IMG/VR virus record: IMGVR_UViG_3300030109_003974
Coordinates: 1-20,536 of that record
Origin: a virus
DNA length: 20,536 bases
Strand: one strand, 5' to 3'
This document shows, piece after piece, positions 1-8,959 of the stretch (its first letter is position 1; every line of letters starts with the position of its first letter). The translations under genes and the position numbers were made by a program. The notes under the pieces were generated by a model. The model saw only the letters and a program-made list of their open reading frames with translations. It did not search any database and was not told where the DNA came from.

Positions 1-2178
1 ATAAAAACCGCAGGCGATGCTGGTCTTGATAAATTAACGCGGACTTTAAACGGGCTAGGGCGACAAGCTAAAAGTGCCGCAGCTCCGTTTGATCAAATAT
101 CAAAAGAGCTAAAAGACGTACAAAGAACGTCAGTTAATAGCATTGCCAACCTTCGGGGTTACAGAAACGCTTGGCGTGATATTACGCAGCAAGTTGAGAT
201 TGGCAGTGCTGCATTTAAAGAGGCGACGGCTGAGGCGGCAAGGCTTGATAAGCAACTGCAGAAAGCGGAAGGAAGGCAGGGCAAAGGACGGTTTAGAGCT
301 GGCGCACAGATTGCTGGCACAATTGCAGGCGCTGGAGTTTTTGGAGGGGTTGAAGGTGCTGCTGGTGCAGGAATTGGCGCTCTTTTTGGTGGCGCCGGTG
401 GGGCAATTGTTGGCGGTGCTATTGGTGCTCAGGTTGGTCAACTAAGACAAGCCTTGGGCGCTGTTGCTGAATACGGAGCAGAGCTAACTAAACTACGAAT
501 TGCTCTTCGTGGGGTCACTCAAAGTGAGCAGGAGTATGAAAAAGCTCTTTTAGTTGTTAATCAAGCAACAAAAGATTTTGCAATTCCTCAATCTCTAGTT
601 ACTAAACAATTTACAAAACTCCAGGCCTCTGTTTCTGGCGCAGGTGGCAATTTAGCAGATACTACTAAGTCTTTTAGAGGAATTATTGCTGCAGTTAGGG
701 CCACCGGTGGCTCGTTGCAAGATGTTGATTCTGCCTTAACAGCAACAGCGCAAGTCTTTTCTAAAGGCAAAGTTAGCGCAGAAGAATTAAGGCAACAAAT
801 TGGCGAACGTTTGCCAGGCGCTTTTACTTTGTTTGCGGAATCAGCAGGTTTAAGCACAAAAGAATTAGACAAAGCTCTTGAAGGCGGCAAAGTGACTTTG
901 CAGGACTTTTTGCGGTTTTCGGAAGACCTTTTTGAAAGGTACGGTGAAACTGCTCAAATTATTGCTAGCGGACCTGAAGGCGCAGGGGATCGATTAAAAG
1001 TTGCACTTGAAGAACTAAATGAAAAAGTTGCTCCTGAACTGTCACGGTTAGGCGCACAGTTTCAGACTTTTGCAACTAACGCAGCCAACTCTCTTGTTGG
1101 ATTGTTTGACAAATTAGGAGAATTTGGGAGAGAAATGGAAGAAAGAGCTGGTGGCAAGCTTATTGATAATCAAAGGCGAACGCTTGAGCAAGCTAAGCGA
1201 ACAATTTTAGATCCTGCAGCGTCGGAGCTTGCAGTAAGTTTTGCTAAGGATGCAATTGCTAGGCTTACTCCAATTATACAAAGATTTGATTTTATTGGCC
1301 CTCCAGTTCCAGACGCCCCTAGCAAGCTAGATGGAAAGTTAGAGCCAGACCCAGAAAAACCTGATTCGGGGACAACAAGCCGGATGAGAACAACAAGCCA
1401 AGAGTTGCTTGACCTTGCTTTAGCAAGAAACCAAGCTTTTAATGACGGCAATGAAATAAGGCTGGCAGAACTTGATCTTGAAATTAAAATCCAAAAATTA
1501 ACAGAACAATTTAACGCAGGACAAATTGATTTTAATACGGCACAGGTTAAGGCTTTAGCAGCGGAAGAACAATTTAAAAAGACTGGTTTAAGACTCTTGG
1601 AAAAAGAAAGGAAAGGGTATAGGGATCGCACAAAAGATCAAAAAGAATTTAAGAAGGAACTTACTGAAACAGAAAAGCTAGTTAAAAGCATAGAAAACAC
1701 ATTGGCAACCAGCATGGCTAGTGCCATTGAAGGTTTAATTGATGGCACAAAATCATTAAGTGAGTCTTTGTCTGGCGTGTTAAGGCAAATGGCTAGTTTG
1801 CTGCTGAACTTTGGCACAAAATCTTTGATGGGTTCAATATTCCCTTCAGCTAATGGCAATGTGTATGCCAACAACAAAATTGTTCCGTTTGCCTCTGGCG
1901 GCGTTGTAAATAAGCCAACCATTTTCCCAATGGCTAACGGTATGGGGCTAATGGGCGAGGCTGGCCCTGAAGCAATCATGCCTTTGCGTCGTGGAGCAAA
2001 TGGCAAGCTTGGTGTTGAATCCTCTGGGGGCGTTGGTAACGTAGTAGTTAACGTTGACGCCGCTGGTTCTAAAGTGCAAGGTGATCAGCCAAATGCCAAG
2101 GCTCTTGGCTCTGCAATTGGTGCAGCCGTGCAGGCTGAGCTAGTCAAGCAAAAACGTCCTGGAGGATTATTGAGCTAA
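1..2178 (+). CDS. Tail tape measure protein, 5'-truncated by the window edge
   Basis: The frame is open from base 1 to the TAA at 2176-2178, so this is the last 725 residues of a longer gene. The TTG at 454 is internal and is not the start. The protein sets tail length and lines the tail lumen. Visible parts are a coiled-coil-like N-terminal stretch (about 1-95), a long Gly/Ala-rich hydrophobic segment (about 100-150), and a tape-measure N-terminal domain of the TIGR02675/PF20155 type (about 160-340, with motifs such as QIGERLPGAF). A charged helical region (about 460-560) follows. The C-terminus, with GGVV...PT.F......GLMGEAGPEAIMPL and a Val/Asn-rich tail, is typical of lambda-family tape measures. 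Lambda gpH is about 850 aa, so little may be missing. The stop overlaps the next start by one base (TAATG), which fits translational coupling to the gpM-like gene. Family assignment is firm; the true start lies outside the window. Confidence 0.93.
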   Translation: MKTAGDAGLDKLTRTLNGLGRQAKSAAAPFDQISKELKDVQRTSVNSIANLRGYRNAWRDITQQVEIGSAAFKEATAEAARLDKQLQKAEGRQGKGRFRAGAQIAGTIAGAGVFGGVEGAAGAGIGALFGGAGGAIVGGAIGAQVGQLRQALGAVAEYGAELTKLRIALRGVTQSEQEYEKALLVVNQATKDFAIPQSLVTKQFTKLQASVSGAGGNLADTTKSFRGIIAAVRATGGSLQDVDSALTATAQVFSKGKVSAEELRQQIGERLPGAFTLFAESAGLSTKELDKALEGGKVTLQDFLRFSEDLFERYGETAQIIASGPEGAGDRLKVALEELNEKVAPELSRLGAQFQTFATNAANSLVGLFDKLGEFGREMEERAGGKLIDNQRRTLEQAKRTILDPAASELAVSFAKDAIARLTPIIQRFDFIGPPVPDAPSKLDGKLEPDPEKPDSGTTSRMRTTSQELLDLALARNQAFNDGNEIRLAELDLEIKIQKLTEQFNAGQIDFNTAQVKALAAEEQFKKTGLRLLEKERKGYRDRTKDQKEFKKELTETEKLVKSIENTLATSMASAIEGLIDGTKSLSESLSGVLRQMASLLLNFGTKSLMGSIFPSANGNVYANNKIVPFASGGVVNKPTIFPMANGMGLMGEAGPEAIMPLRRGANGKLGVESSGGVGNVVVNVDAAGSKVQGDQPNAKALGSAIGAAVQAELVKQKRPGGLLS

Positions 2179-2519
2179 TGGCTACTTTCCCTGACATTGC
2201 TCCTGACTATGGGGCTTCAAAAGCGGCGCAACCAAAAGTGCGTTCAATTCAATTTGGTTCAGGATATTCGCAACGTGCTGCCTTTGGAATTAACCAAGAT
2301 CCCAAAACATGGAGTTTGACTTGGCAAAACAGAACAACAGCTGACGCAAACTCGATTGAAGACTTTTTGGAAGCTAGAGCAGGTGTTGAATCATTTAATT
2401 GGTCGCCACCAGACGAGGCAACTACTTATAAATGGGTTTGTGCAAACTGGACTAAGACGATGCCGTATTCAAACCTTTTCAACATAACGGCTACTTTTGT
2501 CCAAGTGTTTGAGGCGTAA
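2178..2519 (+). CDS. M: gpM-like phage minor tail protein
   Basis: This 113-residue protein matches the phage minor tail family of lambda gpM (109 aa, PF05939). Family hallmarks are the N-terminal P-x-I-APDYGA segment, the RxIQFGSGYSQR motif near residue 25, the W-S-L-T-W strand, the central G-V-ESF-W-PP segment near residue 70, and a C-terminal strand ending in F-V-Q-V-F-E. In lambda gpM joins the tail tip after tape measure and gpH-complex assembly. It lies between the tape measure and gpL-like genes, exactly as in lambda. Start and stop each overlap their neighbour by one base (TAATG at both ends), which supports the ATG chosen and suggests coupled translation. Confidence 0.93.
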   Translation: MATFPDIAPDYGASKAAQPKVRSIQFGSGYSQRAAFGINQDPKTWSLTWQNRTTADANSIEDFLEARAGVESFNWSPPDEATTYKWVCANWTKTMPYSNLFNITATFVQVFEA

Positions 2520-3499
2520 TGAGTTACCCAATCTCTGACCACGCCTGGGAGGCCAATAAAAGTTATTTAGTCAACGACGTTGTTCGTGCGTCTGTTTCGC
2601 AAAACCTAACGCTTGCATTTAAGTGCATTGTCGCTGGTACGTCAGACGAAAGCGAGCCAGTCTTTCCGCGACAGATTACTCATACTGTTGTCGACAACGA
2701 AGTTACGTGGGAAGCGTTTGAGCCTCTTTCCGACCAGCTTCAAAAGCTAGCGCCGACTGCTGTTATTGATTTGTTTGAAGTTCATTTGACATCAGCGGTC
2801 AACGGATCAGACAGCGTTTTGTATTATCACGCCGGAACAAATAATTTAGTTGAAAATGTTGTATTTGATGGAAAAATTTACCCTGCAGCTCCTGTTGAGG
2901 TTGATGGTTTTGCGTTTTCGGCAAAAGGTACTTTGCCAAGACCAAGTTTAAAAGTAGCAAACGTTAATAACGCTATAAGTTCACTTCTTCTTACAGTAAA
3001 TCCATTAAAAGCAGAAGTAAGGCGGATCCGTACATTTAAAAAGTTTTTAGACCCTGTTAATTTTGGCCCGCAATTAATTTTGACAGAAGGCGACGACTTG
3101 CTTGTGACTCAACAAAATGCCAATTTTATTATTGGTGTAAGCGGCAACGACACTGCTGACCCAGACGCAAAGTCTGTTGAGACGTGGTACATCGATCGGG
3201 TCGCATCGGAAAACTTGCAATTTGTCGAGTTTGAGCTGACAGCAAGGCTTGATTTAATAAACCTTCAATTGCCTAGGCGAACTGTTAATGAGTTTTGTCC
3301 TTGGAAGTACAAAGGCGCAGAGTGCGGCTATAACGGATCTAATTTCTTTGATATAGATGATGAGTCAACAGCGTTGGAGGCCAATGACGTTTGCGGTAAG
3401 CGTCTGAGCAGTTGCAGAAAAAGATTTGAGGACAATAAAGGTGATGGTGCTGAGGCAATTCCGTTTGGAGGCTTTATTGGAGCAAGACTTCAGGCTTGA
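2519..3499 (+). CDS. L: gpL-like minor tail protein with an extra N-terminal module
   Basis: At 326 residues this is about 95 longer than lambda gpL (232 aa). Residues about 75-326 are the gpL-like part. They include the paired cysteines C260/C269 (C-x8-C, in EFCPWKYKGAECGY) and C292/C299 (C-x6-C), followed by CRKRF. In lambda gpL and relatives four such cysteines bind an iron-sulfur cluster in the tail tip, so the same is expected here. The additional N-terminal 70 residues have the pattern W-x-A-x-x-x-Y-x-x-x-D-V-V...F-x-C-x-x-A-G-T-S...S-E-P...V-T-W. That is a small beta module often found on phage virion proteins and similar to chitin-binding type 3 folds. The start is coupled to the gpM-like stop (TAATG). 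Confidence 0.92.
   Translation: MSYPISDHAWEANKSYLVNDVVRASVSQNLTLAFKCIVAGTSDESEPVFPRQITHTVVDNEVTWEAFEPLSDQLQKLAPTAVIDLFEVHLTSAVNGSDSVLYYHAGTNNLVENVVFDGKIYPAAPVEVDGFAFSAKGTLPRPSLKVANVNNAISSLLLTVNPLKAEVRRIRTFKKFLDPVNFGPQLILTEGDDLLVTQQNANFIIGVSGNDTADPDAKSVETWYIDRVASENLQFVEFELTARLDLINLQLPRRTVNEFCPWKYKGAECGYNGSNFFDIDDESTALEANDVCGKRLSSCRKRFEDNKGDGAEAIPFGGFIGARLQA
3467..3471 (+). promoter_or_regulatory. Shine-Dalgarno GGAGG for the JAMM ORF
   Basis: GGAGG lies 5 nt before a TTG codon at 3477 in the frame of the JAMM-domain ORF, inside the end of the gpL-like gene. It favours TTG 3477 over the in-frame ATG at 3444, which has only a weak AAGG upstream. Confidence 0.5.
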
Positions 3500-3788
3500 T
3501 GCAATAAAACACGCACAGGCAGAAATGCCGCGTGAAGCTGTTGGCCTAGTTGTTGATGGTGCCTATTGGCCGTGCAAGAACATTGCTGACGCTCCACAAC
3601 AACATTTTGTGCTTGACCCGCACGATTATGCCAAGGCTATGTTCGCTGGAACGATTGAAGCAATTGTGCATTCTCATCCAAAGGGTACGTCACCAAGCGA
3701 GTGTGATCGCAAGGCATGTAGGCAAAGTAAGCTGCTTTGGTACGTGTATTCCGTGCCAGACAATTTATGGTCAACTATTTACCCTTGA
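3477..3788 (+). CDS. K: gpK N-terminal half: JAB/JAMM metalloprotease-like tail assembly protein
   Basis: This ORF gives about 103 residues from TTG 3477; an ATG at 3444 would add 11. It carries a JAMM metal-binding signature, HSHPKGTSPSECD. The two histidines, the serine and the aspartate are in the usual order, but the loop is one residue shorter than in the canonical H-x-H-x7-S-x2-D. The MPREAVGLVV segment corresponds to the upstream acidic residue and strand of Mov34/JAB domains. Lambda gpK (about 199 aa) joins this domain to an NlpC/P60 domain in a single tail assembly protein. Here the second domain is in the next, overlapping ORF in the -1 register. It probably acts in tail tip maturation. 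The domain call is strong; start and independent expression are less sure. Confidence 0.82.
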   Translation: MEQDFRLDAIKHAQAEMPREAVGLVVDGAYWPCKNIADAPQQHFVLDPHDYAKAMFAGTIEAIVHSHPKGTSPSECDRKACRQSKLLWYVYSVPDNLWSTIYP

Positions 3789-4156
3789 TTGGCAAGGAGT
3801 TTGCGTATGGAACGCAGGATTGCTATAGCTTGTTGCGTGATTATTACGCGTTGCGTGGCATTGACTTTCCTGACTTTGAAAGGCCAAAAAATTTAGAGTC
3901 TACCGATAGCATTTTTTTTCGTTATGCCAAAACGCTTGGTTTTGTGCTTGTAGATTTTGACGATCGGGAAGAAGGCGACGTATTGATTATGCGGTTAGGC
4001 ACTAGGACGCCAATGCACGCAGCGGTTTATCTAACTGGCGATCGAATTTTGCACCAGCGCATGAATAGCATCAGTGCGGTGGAACCATTTGGGCGGTACT
4101 ATAGGCAGAGCGTTGCCGCCGTCTATCGCTATGCAACTGGTGATGTTAGCCGGTGA
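3767..4156 (+). CDS. K: gpK C-terminal half: NlpC/P60 cysteine peptidase-like tail assembly protein
   Basis: From ATG 3767 this is 129 residues. It shows the NlpC/P60 signature YGTQDCYSLLRDYY with catalytic Cys19, a histidine at residue 84 in MHAAVYL, and a second histidine at residue 96 in the expected third position. REEGDVLIM before the histidine strand is also typical. Such domains cut peptidoglycan cross-peptides; in tails they are thought to help assembly or local cell-wall penetration. The ORF overlaps the JAMM ORF by 22 nt and the gpI-like gene by about 26 nt. No clear Shine-Dalgarno sequence precedes the ATG, so translation may depend on coupling. A TTG at 3737 would extend it by ten residues. 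Confidence 0.85.
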   Translation: MVNYLPLIGKEFAYGTQDCYSLLRDYYALRGIDFPDFERPKNLESTDSIFFRYAKTLGFVLVDFDDREEGDVLIMRLGTRTPMHAAVYLTGDRILHQRMNSISAVEPFGRYYRQSVAAVYRYATGDVSR

Positions 4157-5423
4157 GCTGGGCGATAAATACGGCACACAACACGAGTATTACAACCTAA
4201 GGACACCAGCAGATGCGATCAAACTGCTGTGCGTCAACTATCCGCAGCTGCAGAAAGATCTGGTAACAGCGCACGAAAATGGGATTGGCTACAAGCTAAT
4301 TCAGTCTGGTGCGGCGATGGGATATGACGAATTGCATTTGCCGTTTGGCAGCAAGCCGATGATGCTTGTGCCGGTGATTAGCGGTAGTGGCGGATCAACG
4401 CGTCAAATTTTGTTTGGCGTTGGCTTGGTTGCGGCTTCGTTTTTGTTACCTGGCGCTGGTTTGTTTGGAACGGTAGGGCTTTTTGGAGCTGGGGCGGCTG
4501 GTGTAGCTGGTATTTCCACTACTGCTGTTTTGACTGCAACAACAATTGGCACAGCATTAAGTGCTGTTGGCGCAAGCATGATTCTTAGCGGGGTGGCGAA
4601 TTTAATTTCGCCGCAACCAGAAATGCCAAAACTTGGCAACAACCGGTTTGATAACGGCACAAACGTTAGAGGCACTGGGGCGCAAGGCGTAACTCGTGGT
4701 GCAGACGGTCAGCAGTCTTATGGGTTTTCAGGCCCTGCAAACACCGTTGGGACGGGCGCGACTGTCCCTGTAATTTATGGGGAAGTAATTACTGGCGGTC
4801 ATCTTATGGCTGTCGACCTTCAGGTAACTGACGATTCAGATCGTTTAGCAAAAACGATTGTTGCACCAGATGTAAGCAGAACAACAATTAATGGTGAGCG
4901 TCTTAAGAGGGCGTTTAATTCTGCGGCTGGGTTGGACACAAAAAGGTTAAGACCTGAATACAAAATCAGAACAACTGACAATGACAAAAAAGTCAAGATT
5001 GACCAAGGGTTTGGTCCAGGTTTAGAAAAAACGCTTGAGGAAGGACGTTCTATTTCAAATGACAATTTAAAATACAAAAAAGGCAACAATAAGCGTAAAA
5101 AAATTGACGTAATTTTTAAAATAGAAGGCGGTTTGTTTGACAGGATTTCAGGGGCAGGCTCTACCGAAATACCTGGGTTCATAAGTTATGAAGTCAAGCT
5201 TGTGCTTGAGCGACCTGGAGAGCCAAATTTTACGGGGGCAAGTGCAGGCGTTACAGTTCAAGGACTTTTTCACTCCAACGAAACTTTGGTTTACGGTCAT
5301 CGATTTGAAGTGCCAAGAGCAGGCAAGACCGATGACCTTCGCCTAAGGGTTGAGATTGTCGATGCAGAGACAGTAAACAGAACAAAGTTGACTATTATTG
5401 GCTACGGCTACGACTTGATCTAG
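4131..5423 (+). CDS. I: gpI-like tail assembly protein with a large C-terminal extension
   Basis: From ATG 4131 the protein is 430 residues, against about 223 for lambda gpI. The first 75 or so residues match the lambda tail I domain (PF06805): GELGDKYG, TPADAIKLL, then a tryptophan-free segment ending ELHLPFGSKPMMLVPVISG. A Gly/Ala-rich hydrophobic stretch follows (about 85-155), as usual in gpI. The rest (about 175-430) begins with a Gly/Asn/Thr-rich linker and the segment TVPVIYGEVITGG, which in related phages belongs to the tip complex. It continues with a charged Lys/Asp-rich region and a beta-rich domain ending DDLRLRVEIVDAE. That last domain resembles the early part of the downstream gpJ-like protein. 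Alternative starts are GTG 4074 and ATG 4143; 4131 fits the family N-terminus best. Confidence 0.85.
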   Translation: MQLVMLAGELGDKYGTQHEYYNLRTPADAIKLLCVNYPQLQKDLVTAHENGIGYKLIQSGAAMGYDELHLPFGSKPMMLVPVISGSGGSTRQILFGVGLVAASFLLPGAGLFGTVGLFGAGAAGVAGISTTAVLTATTIGTALSAVGASMILSGVANLISPQPEMPKLGNNRFDNGTNVRGTGAQGVTRGADGQQSYGFSGPANTVGTGATVPVIYGEVITGGHLMAVDLQVTDDSDRLAKTIVAPDVSRTTINGERLKRAFNSAAGLDTKRLRPEYKIRTTDNDKKVKIDQGFGPGLEKTLEEGRSISNDNLKYKKGNNKRKKIDVIFKIEGGLFDRISGAGSTEIPGFISYEVKLVLERPGEPNFTGASAGVTVQGLFHSNETLVYGHRFEVPRAGKTDDLRLRVEIVDAETVNRTKLTIIGYGYDLI

Positions 5424-5425
5424 GA

Positions 5426-8400
5426 ATGGCTCTCAACTCTAAAACTAATCTTCATGTCGTCGACATCATAGGCGAAGGCCCAATTGAAGGATTAACAAAA
5501 AGCCGAAGCAGCATCTTTTTAGACGAAACGGAGGTGCCGGGAAAGGGAGCTGGAACGTACGATTTTGAATTTAAAAACGGAATGCCTAAGCAGCCTCCGT
5601 TTAGCGATCAAACTGCATTTAAGGATAATGTTACGACATTAATCAATGTTGGCGTTCAGGTTGGAGCAAATTACAGCGAAACAGTTGACGCAGAAAACAA
5701 AGTAACAGACCGAGATTATGGCCAAGGTGTAGTTGTTCGCACAATTACAGATTCGTTTGTAGACGATATTCAATTAATTTTTACTGTTCCTAAGCTTTAC
5801 TGCCAGGGGATGGAGGGTCTTGCAAAGGGGCAGCTGTTTTTTGCACAAATAAAATTTGAAGTTGCAGTTCAAGGGAGTAAAGGAGGTTATCAACCAATTG
5901 ATCTATTGACCACCGATGGGATCACTGACGGCAATATAATCAAAGGAATATCTACTTCTAACTATCAGATAAAAACACAACCAATAAAGCTAGACGAGCG
6001 AAAGTTTGGCAACGGTCCTTACAACATTAGAGTAAGAAAAAAGCGGTTTAAAAACCGGGAAGATGCTTTTGAAGTGCAAATTAATGACTTTGAAGACATT
6101 TCTAAAAAAACACCGCTTGCAAATACTCGCGCAGACACGCTTGTTTGGTCTTCTATTATTGCAAGAACAAACGTTAAAGTTAACTACGCAAATACAGCTT
6201 GTATCGCTTCAAGTATTGACTCAGAGCTTTTTAACACATTGCCTAAGCGAGCGTATCAAGTGCGTGGGTTAAAAGTCAAAATTCCTAGCAATGCCACGCC
6301 TCGGGCTGACGGAAGCTTGGAATACAACAATACTATTCCTTTTGATGGGCAATTAAAGGATGGATTGCATTGGACAACATGCCCCATTTGTTGTTTTTAC
6401 GACATGCTTACCAACGCTCGTTATGGAGCGGGTGATTTTATTGACGCTGCAAATGTAAGTTGGATTGATTTAATTGAACTGTCTAAATACGCTAATGAGC
6501 TTATCAATAAAGACTTTTCAAATCCTGCGGCAGGCACAGAGCCTAGGTTTGCAATCAACACTGTGATTGGTTCACGGGCTGATGCTTACAACGTCTTGCA
6601 AGATCTAGCCAGCGTATTTCGCGGGATGATCTACTGGAAGTCTGACACCGTACAGGTCGCAGCAGATCACGGCAACTTAGATGGTAGTGTTCTTGACCCT
6701 GTTCATGTTTTTAATAATTCAAGTGTTGTTGGTGGAGGCTTTGAATACAGCGGATCATCTCTTAAAACACGCAGCACGCGGGTCACTGTTAGGTATAACG
6801 ATCCAGACAATTTTTACAAGCCAGACCATGTAATTATTGAAAACAGGGCCTTAATCGATAAGTACGGCTTCCAAGAGCGTGATGTTGTGGCGTTTGGCTG
6901 CACATCTAAATACCAGGCCCAGAGGATGGGTCGATGGATTCTTACGTCAGAAGAGGTTGACGGCAATATCGTGTCGTTTTCCGTTGGCCTAGAAGGTCTT
7001 GCGGTATTGCCTGGGCAGATCTTTGCCGTGTCGGACGCAATGCGTCAAGGCGCTCGATTGGCTGGGCGTGTTGCTGGAGCGGAGTTTGATTTTGTCATAG
7101 GCGACCAAACGATCACGTTGCCTTCTGGCAGCAACAACGTTTTGACAGTTGTCTTGCCTGATGGAACGGTTGAAGCAAAACCAATCAGTAGTGTTGTTGG
7201 CACTCGGATTAACGTTTCTAGCTCTTTTTCCCAGATTCCAGCTGATGATGCGGTCTACACGATTTCAAACAACAGCGTTGAAAACCAAAAGTTTCGTTGC
7301 CTTTCTGTAGGAGAAGGCGAGGGCGGCGTTTATGTAATTACTGGAGTTCAGCATGTAGATAACGTTTACAGCGTTGTTGAAGGAAAAGATTCACAGCTTG
7401 ATTTTGCCGACATTTCAATTTTTGATGAAAAGCCAAACGCGCCAACAGATCTGCAGGTTACTTTTGCAGAGATTAGTCAAAACGACAATACAGTTAACAG
7501 AACCACGTTCTCTTGGAGCAGAGGGCTAGAGGCCACTGCGGTTAAATTTAAAGTTCGCTACAGGGTAGGTAGTGGAAACGATATTGAAGCAGAGACAACA
7601 AACACGTATATCAATATCGATGGCTTGCCTGTTGGTGCAACTTTCTTTGGCCAAGTTAAATCAGTTGGTCCGGCACCAAACAACAAAGAATCGGTGTTTG
7701 CAACGCTAACTGTTGCGATTGGTTCGCCTGACATTAGTACAGGTGTCGATGGCTTGACGAGCCAGACACTGCCGCCTGATCCAGAAAATGTCACTATTGA
7801 AGCGGTAGGCAAAGACCAAGCCGTTCTTCGCTGGAACGTTCCTTCTATTGGTGGAAATATTTTAAATTTGACGGCGGTTGTTCGTCATTCAGACAAAACA
7901 AGCACAACTAACCCTGCTTCTTGGGCTGATGGTTCCTTGTTGCGTACCGTTGAGGCCAGGGCTGGTTACGTCAGCTTGCCTTTAATCGAGGGCACGTACC
8001 TCGTTAAATTTGAGACCAAGACCGGCATAAGAAGTCAAAACGCAATTATTGCAATCATTAACCTGCCTGATGGAATACCAAGGTTTAATTTAGAAGTTAT
8101 CAATGAACATCAAGATCCGTTTGAGTTCCAAGGCCAAAAAGATGGTGTTTATTACAACGACGATTTGGATGGGCTAGTTCTTGACGGGGATGCGTTTATT
8201 GATGACATTAGCGGCACTTTTGACAACTTAACGTCAGTTGATTTTATTGGAACGCAAAATACGTCAGGGGTATATCATTTCGCAAAAACCTTGGATTTAG
8301 GCGCAAAATACAGCATTCTTTTAAAGAGAAGATTATTGATGCGTGGTATTTACACAAGTGATTTGATTGATAGTAGGACTGAGCTTATTAACAATTGGAC

Positions 8401-8959
8401 TGATTTTGACGGCCTGGTCCCGGATGATACAAACGTCAGTGTTTATTTCCGTAAGACAGACAACGCATCTGTTGATGAGTATCAAGTTACAGAAGATGGG
8501 TTTTCTCTTCAGCTTGAAGATGCTAGCAAAATTAAACTTAACTCTAACTTAGAATTTGAAGATTGGATTCCTCTTGAAAACGGAAACTACGTTGGCAGGC
8601 AGTTCCAGTTCAAGGCGGAACTAGAAACGTTCCACCCTGATCAGACGCCGTTGATTGATCAACTAGGTTGTTTAATACAACTGGAGCGTAGAGTTGAAAG
8701 CAGCCAACTTATCTACTCTGGGGAAGGAACGAAAGACGTAGCTTTTGAGTATCCGTTCTATGTCGATGCTGACACCAAGGTTACTGTCAGCATTGTCGCT
8801 TATGACATGCAGACTGATGATTACTTTGAAATGTCTGAAGCGACTGCTACTGGTTTTAGCGTTACGTTCAAAACTTCATTCGATGGCGATCAAGTCGTTA
8901 GCCGCAGGTTTAGATATACTGCGACTGGATATGGCACACTACAGCCAACGACCCCTTAG
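5426..8959 (+). CDS. J: gpJ-like tail tip attachment (host specificity) protein
   Basis: This 1177-residue protein is close to lambda gpJ (1132 aa). The N-terminus has the family motif DIIGEGPIEGL. At about 240-290 is the conserved block TLVWSSIIARTNVKVNY...SIDSELF...PKRAYQVRGLKVKIPSN. At about 300-420 comes WTTCPICCFYDMLTNARYGAG and then FRGMIYWKSDTVQVAADH, both characteristic of gpJ. Two fibronectin type III-like domains follow, at about 670-770 and 780-890, each opening with a Pro-rich P-x-x-x-x-V strand. A beta-rich C-terminal region of about 290 residues completes it and should be the variable host-contacting end. In lambda gpJ forms the tail tip and binds the receptor LamB; the receptor here is unknown. 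It starts 3 nt after the gpI-like stop, at the end of the tail-tip operon. Confidence 0.93.
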   Translation: MALNSKTNLHVVDIIGEGPIEGLTKSRSSIFLDETEVPGKGAGTYDFEFKNGMPKQPPFSDQTAFKDNVTTLINVGVQVGANYSETVDAENKVTDRDYGQGVVVRTITDSFVDDIQLIFTVPKLYCQGMEGLAKGQLFFAQIKFEVAVQGSKGGYQPIDLLTTDGITDGNIIKGISTSNYQIKTQPIKLDERKFGNGPYNIRVRKKRFKNREDAFEVQINDFEDISKKTPLANTRADTLVWSSIIARTNVKVNYANTACIASSIDSELFNTLPKRAYQVRGLKVKIPSNATPRADGSLEYNNTIPFDGQLKDGLHWTTCPICCFYDMLTNARYGAGDFIDAANVSWIDLIELSKYANELINKDFSNPAAGTEPRFAINTVIGSRADAYNVLQDLASVFRGMIYWKSDTVQVAADHGNLDGSVLDPVHVFNNSSVVGGGFEYSGSSLKTRSTRVTVRYNDPDNFYKPDHVIIENRALIDKYGFQERDVVAFGCTSKYQAQRMGRWILTSEEVDGNIVSFSVGLEGLAVLPGQIFAVSDAMRQGARLAGRVAGAEFDFVIGDQTITLPSGSNNVLTVVLPDGTVEAKPISSVVGTRINVSSSFSQIPADDAVYTISNNSVENQKFRCLSVGEGEGGVYVITGVQHVDNVYSVVEGKDSQLDFADISIFDEKPNAPTDLQVTFAEISQNDNTVNRTTFSWSRGLEATAVKFKVRYRVGSGNDIEAETTNTYINIDGLPVGATFFGQVKSVGPAPNNKESVFATLTVAIGSPDISTGVDGLTSQTLPPDPENVTIEAVGKDQAVLRWNVPSIGGNILNLTAVVRHSDKTSTTNPASWADGSLLRTVEARAGYVSLPLIEGTYLVKFETKTGIRSQNAIIAIINLPDGIPRFNLEVINEHQDPFEFQGQKDGVYYNDDLDGLVLDGDAFIDDISGTFDNLTSVDFIGTQNTSGVYHFAKTLDLGAKYSILLKRRLLMRGIYTSDLIDSRTELINNWTDFDGLVPDDTNVSVYFRKTDNASVDEYQVTEDGFSLQLEDASKIKLNSNLEFEDWIPLENGNYVGRQFQFKAELETFHPDQTPLIDQLGCLIQLERRVESSQLIYSGEGTKDVAFEYPFYVDADTKVTVSIVAYDMQTDDYFEMSEATATGFSVTFKTSFDGDQVVSRRFRYTATGYGTLQPTTP

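Noticed and set aside
130-441. Reading frames on the minus strand and in other frames within the tape measure, gpJ and fibre genes
   Set aside because: They lie fully inside strongly supported genes, have biased composition typical of antisense or shifted frames, and show no family motifs.
454-456. TTG as start of the tape measure gene
   Set aside because: The same frame is open to base 1 and the upstream residues are typical tape measure sequence, so the start lies before the window.
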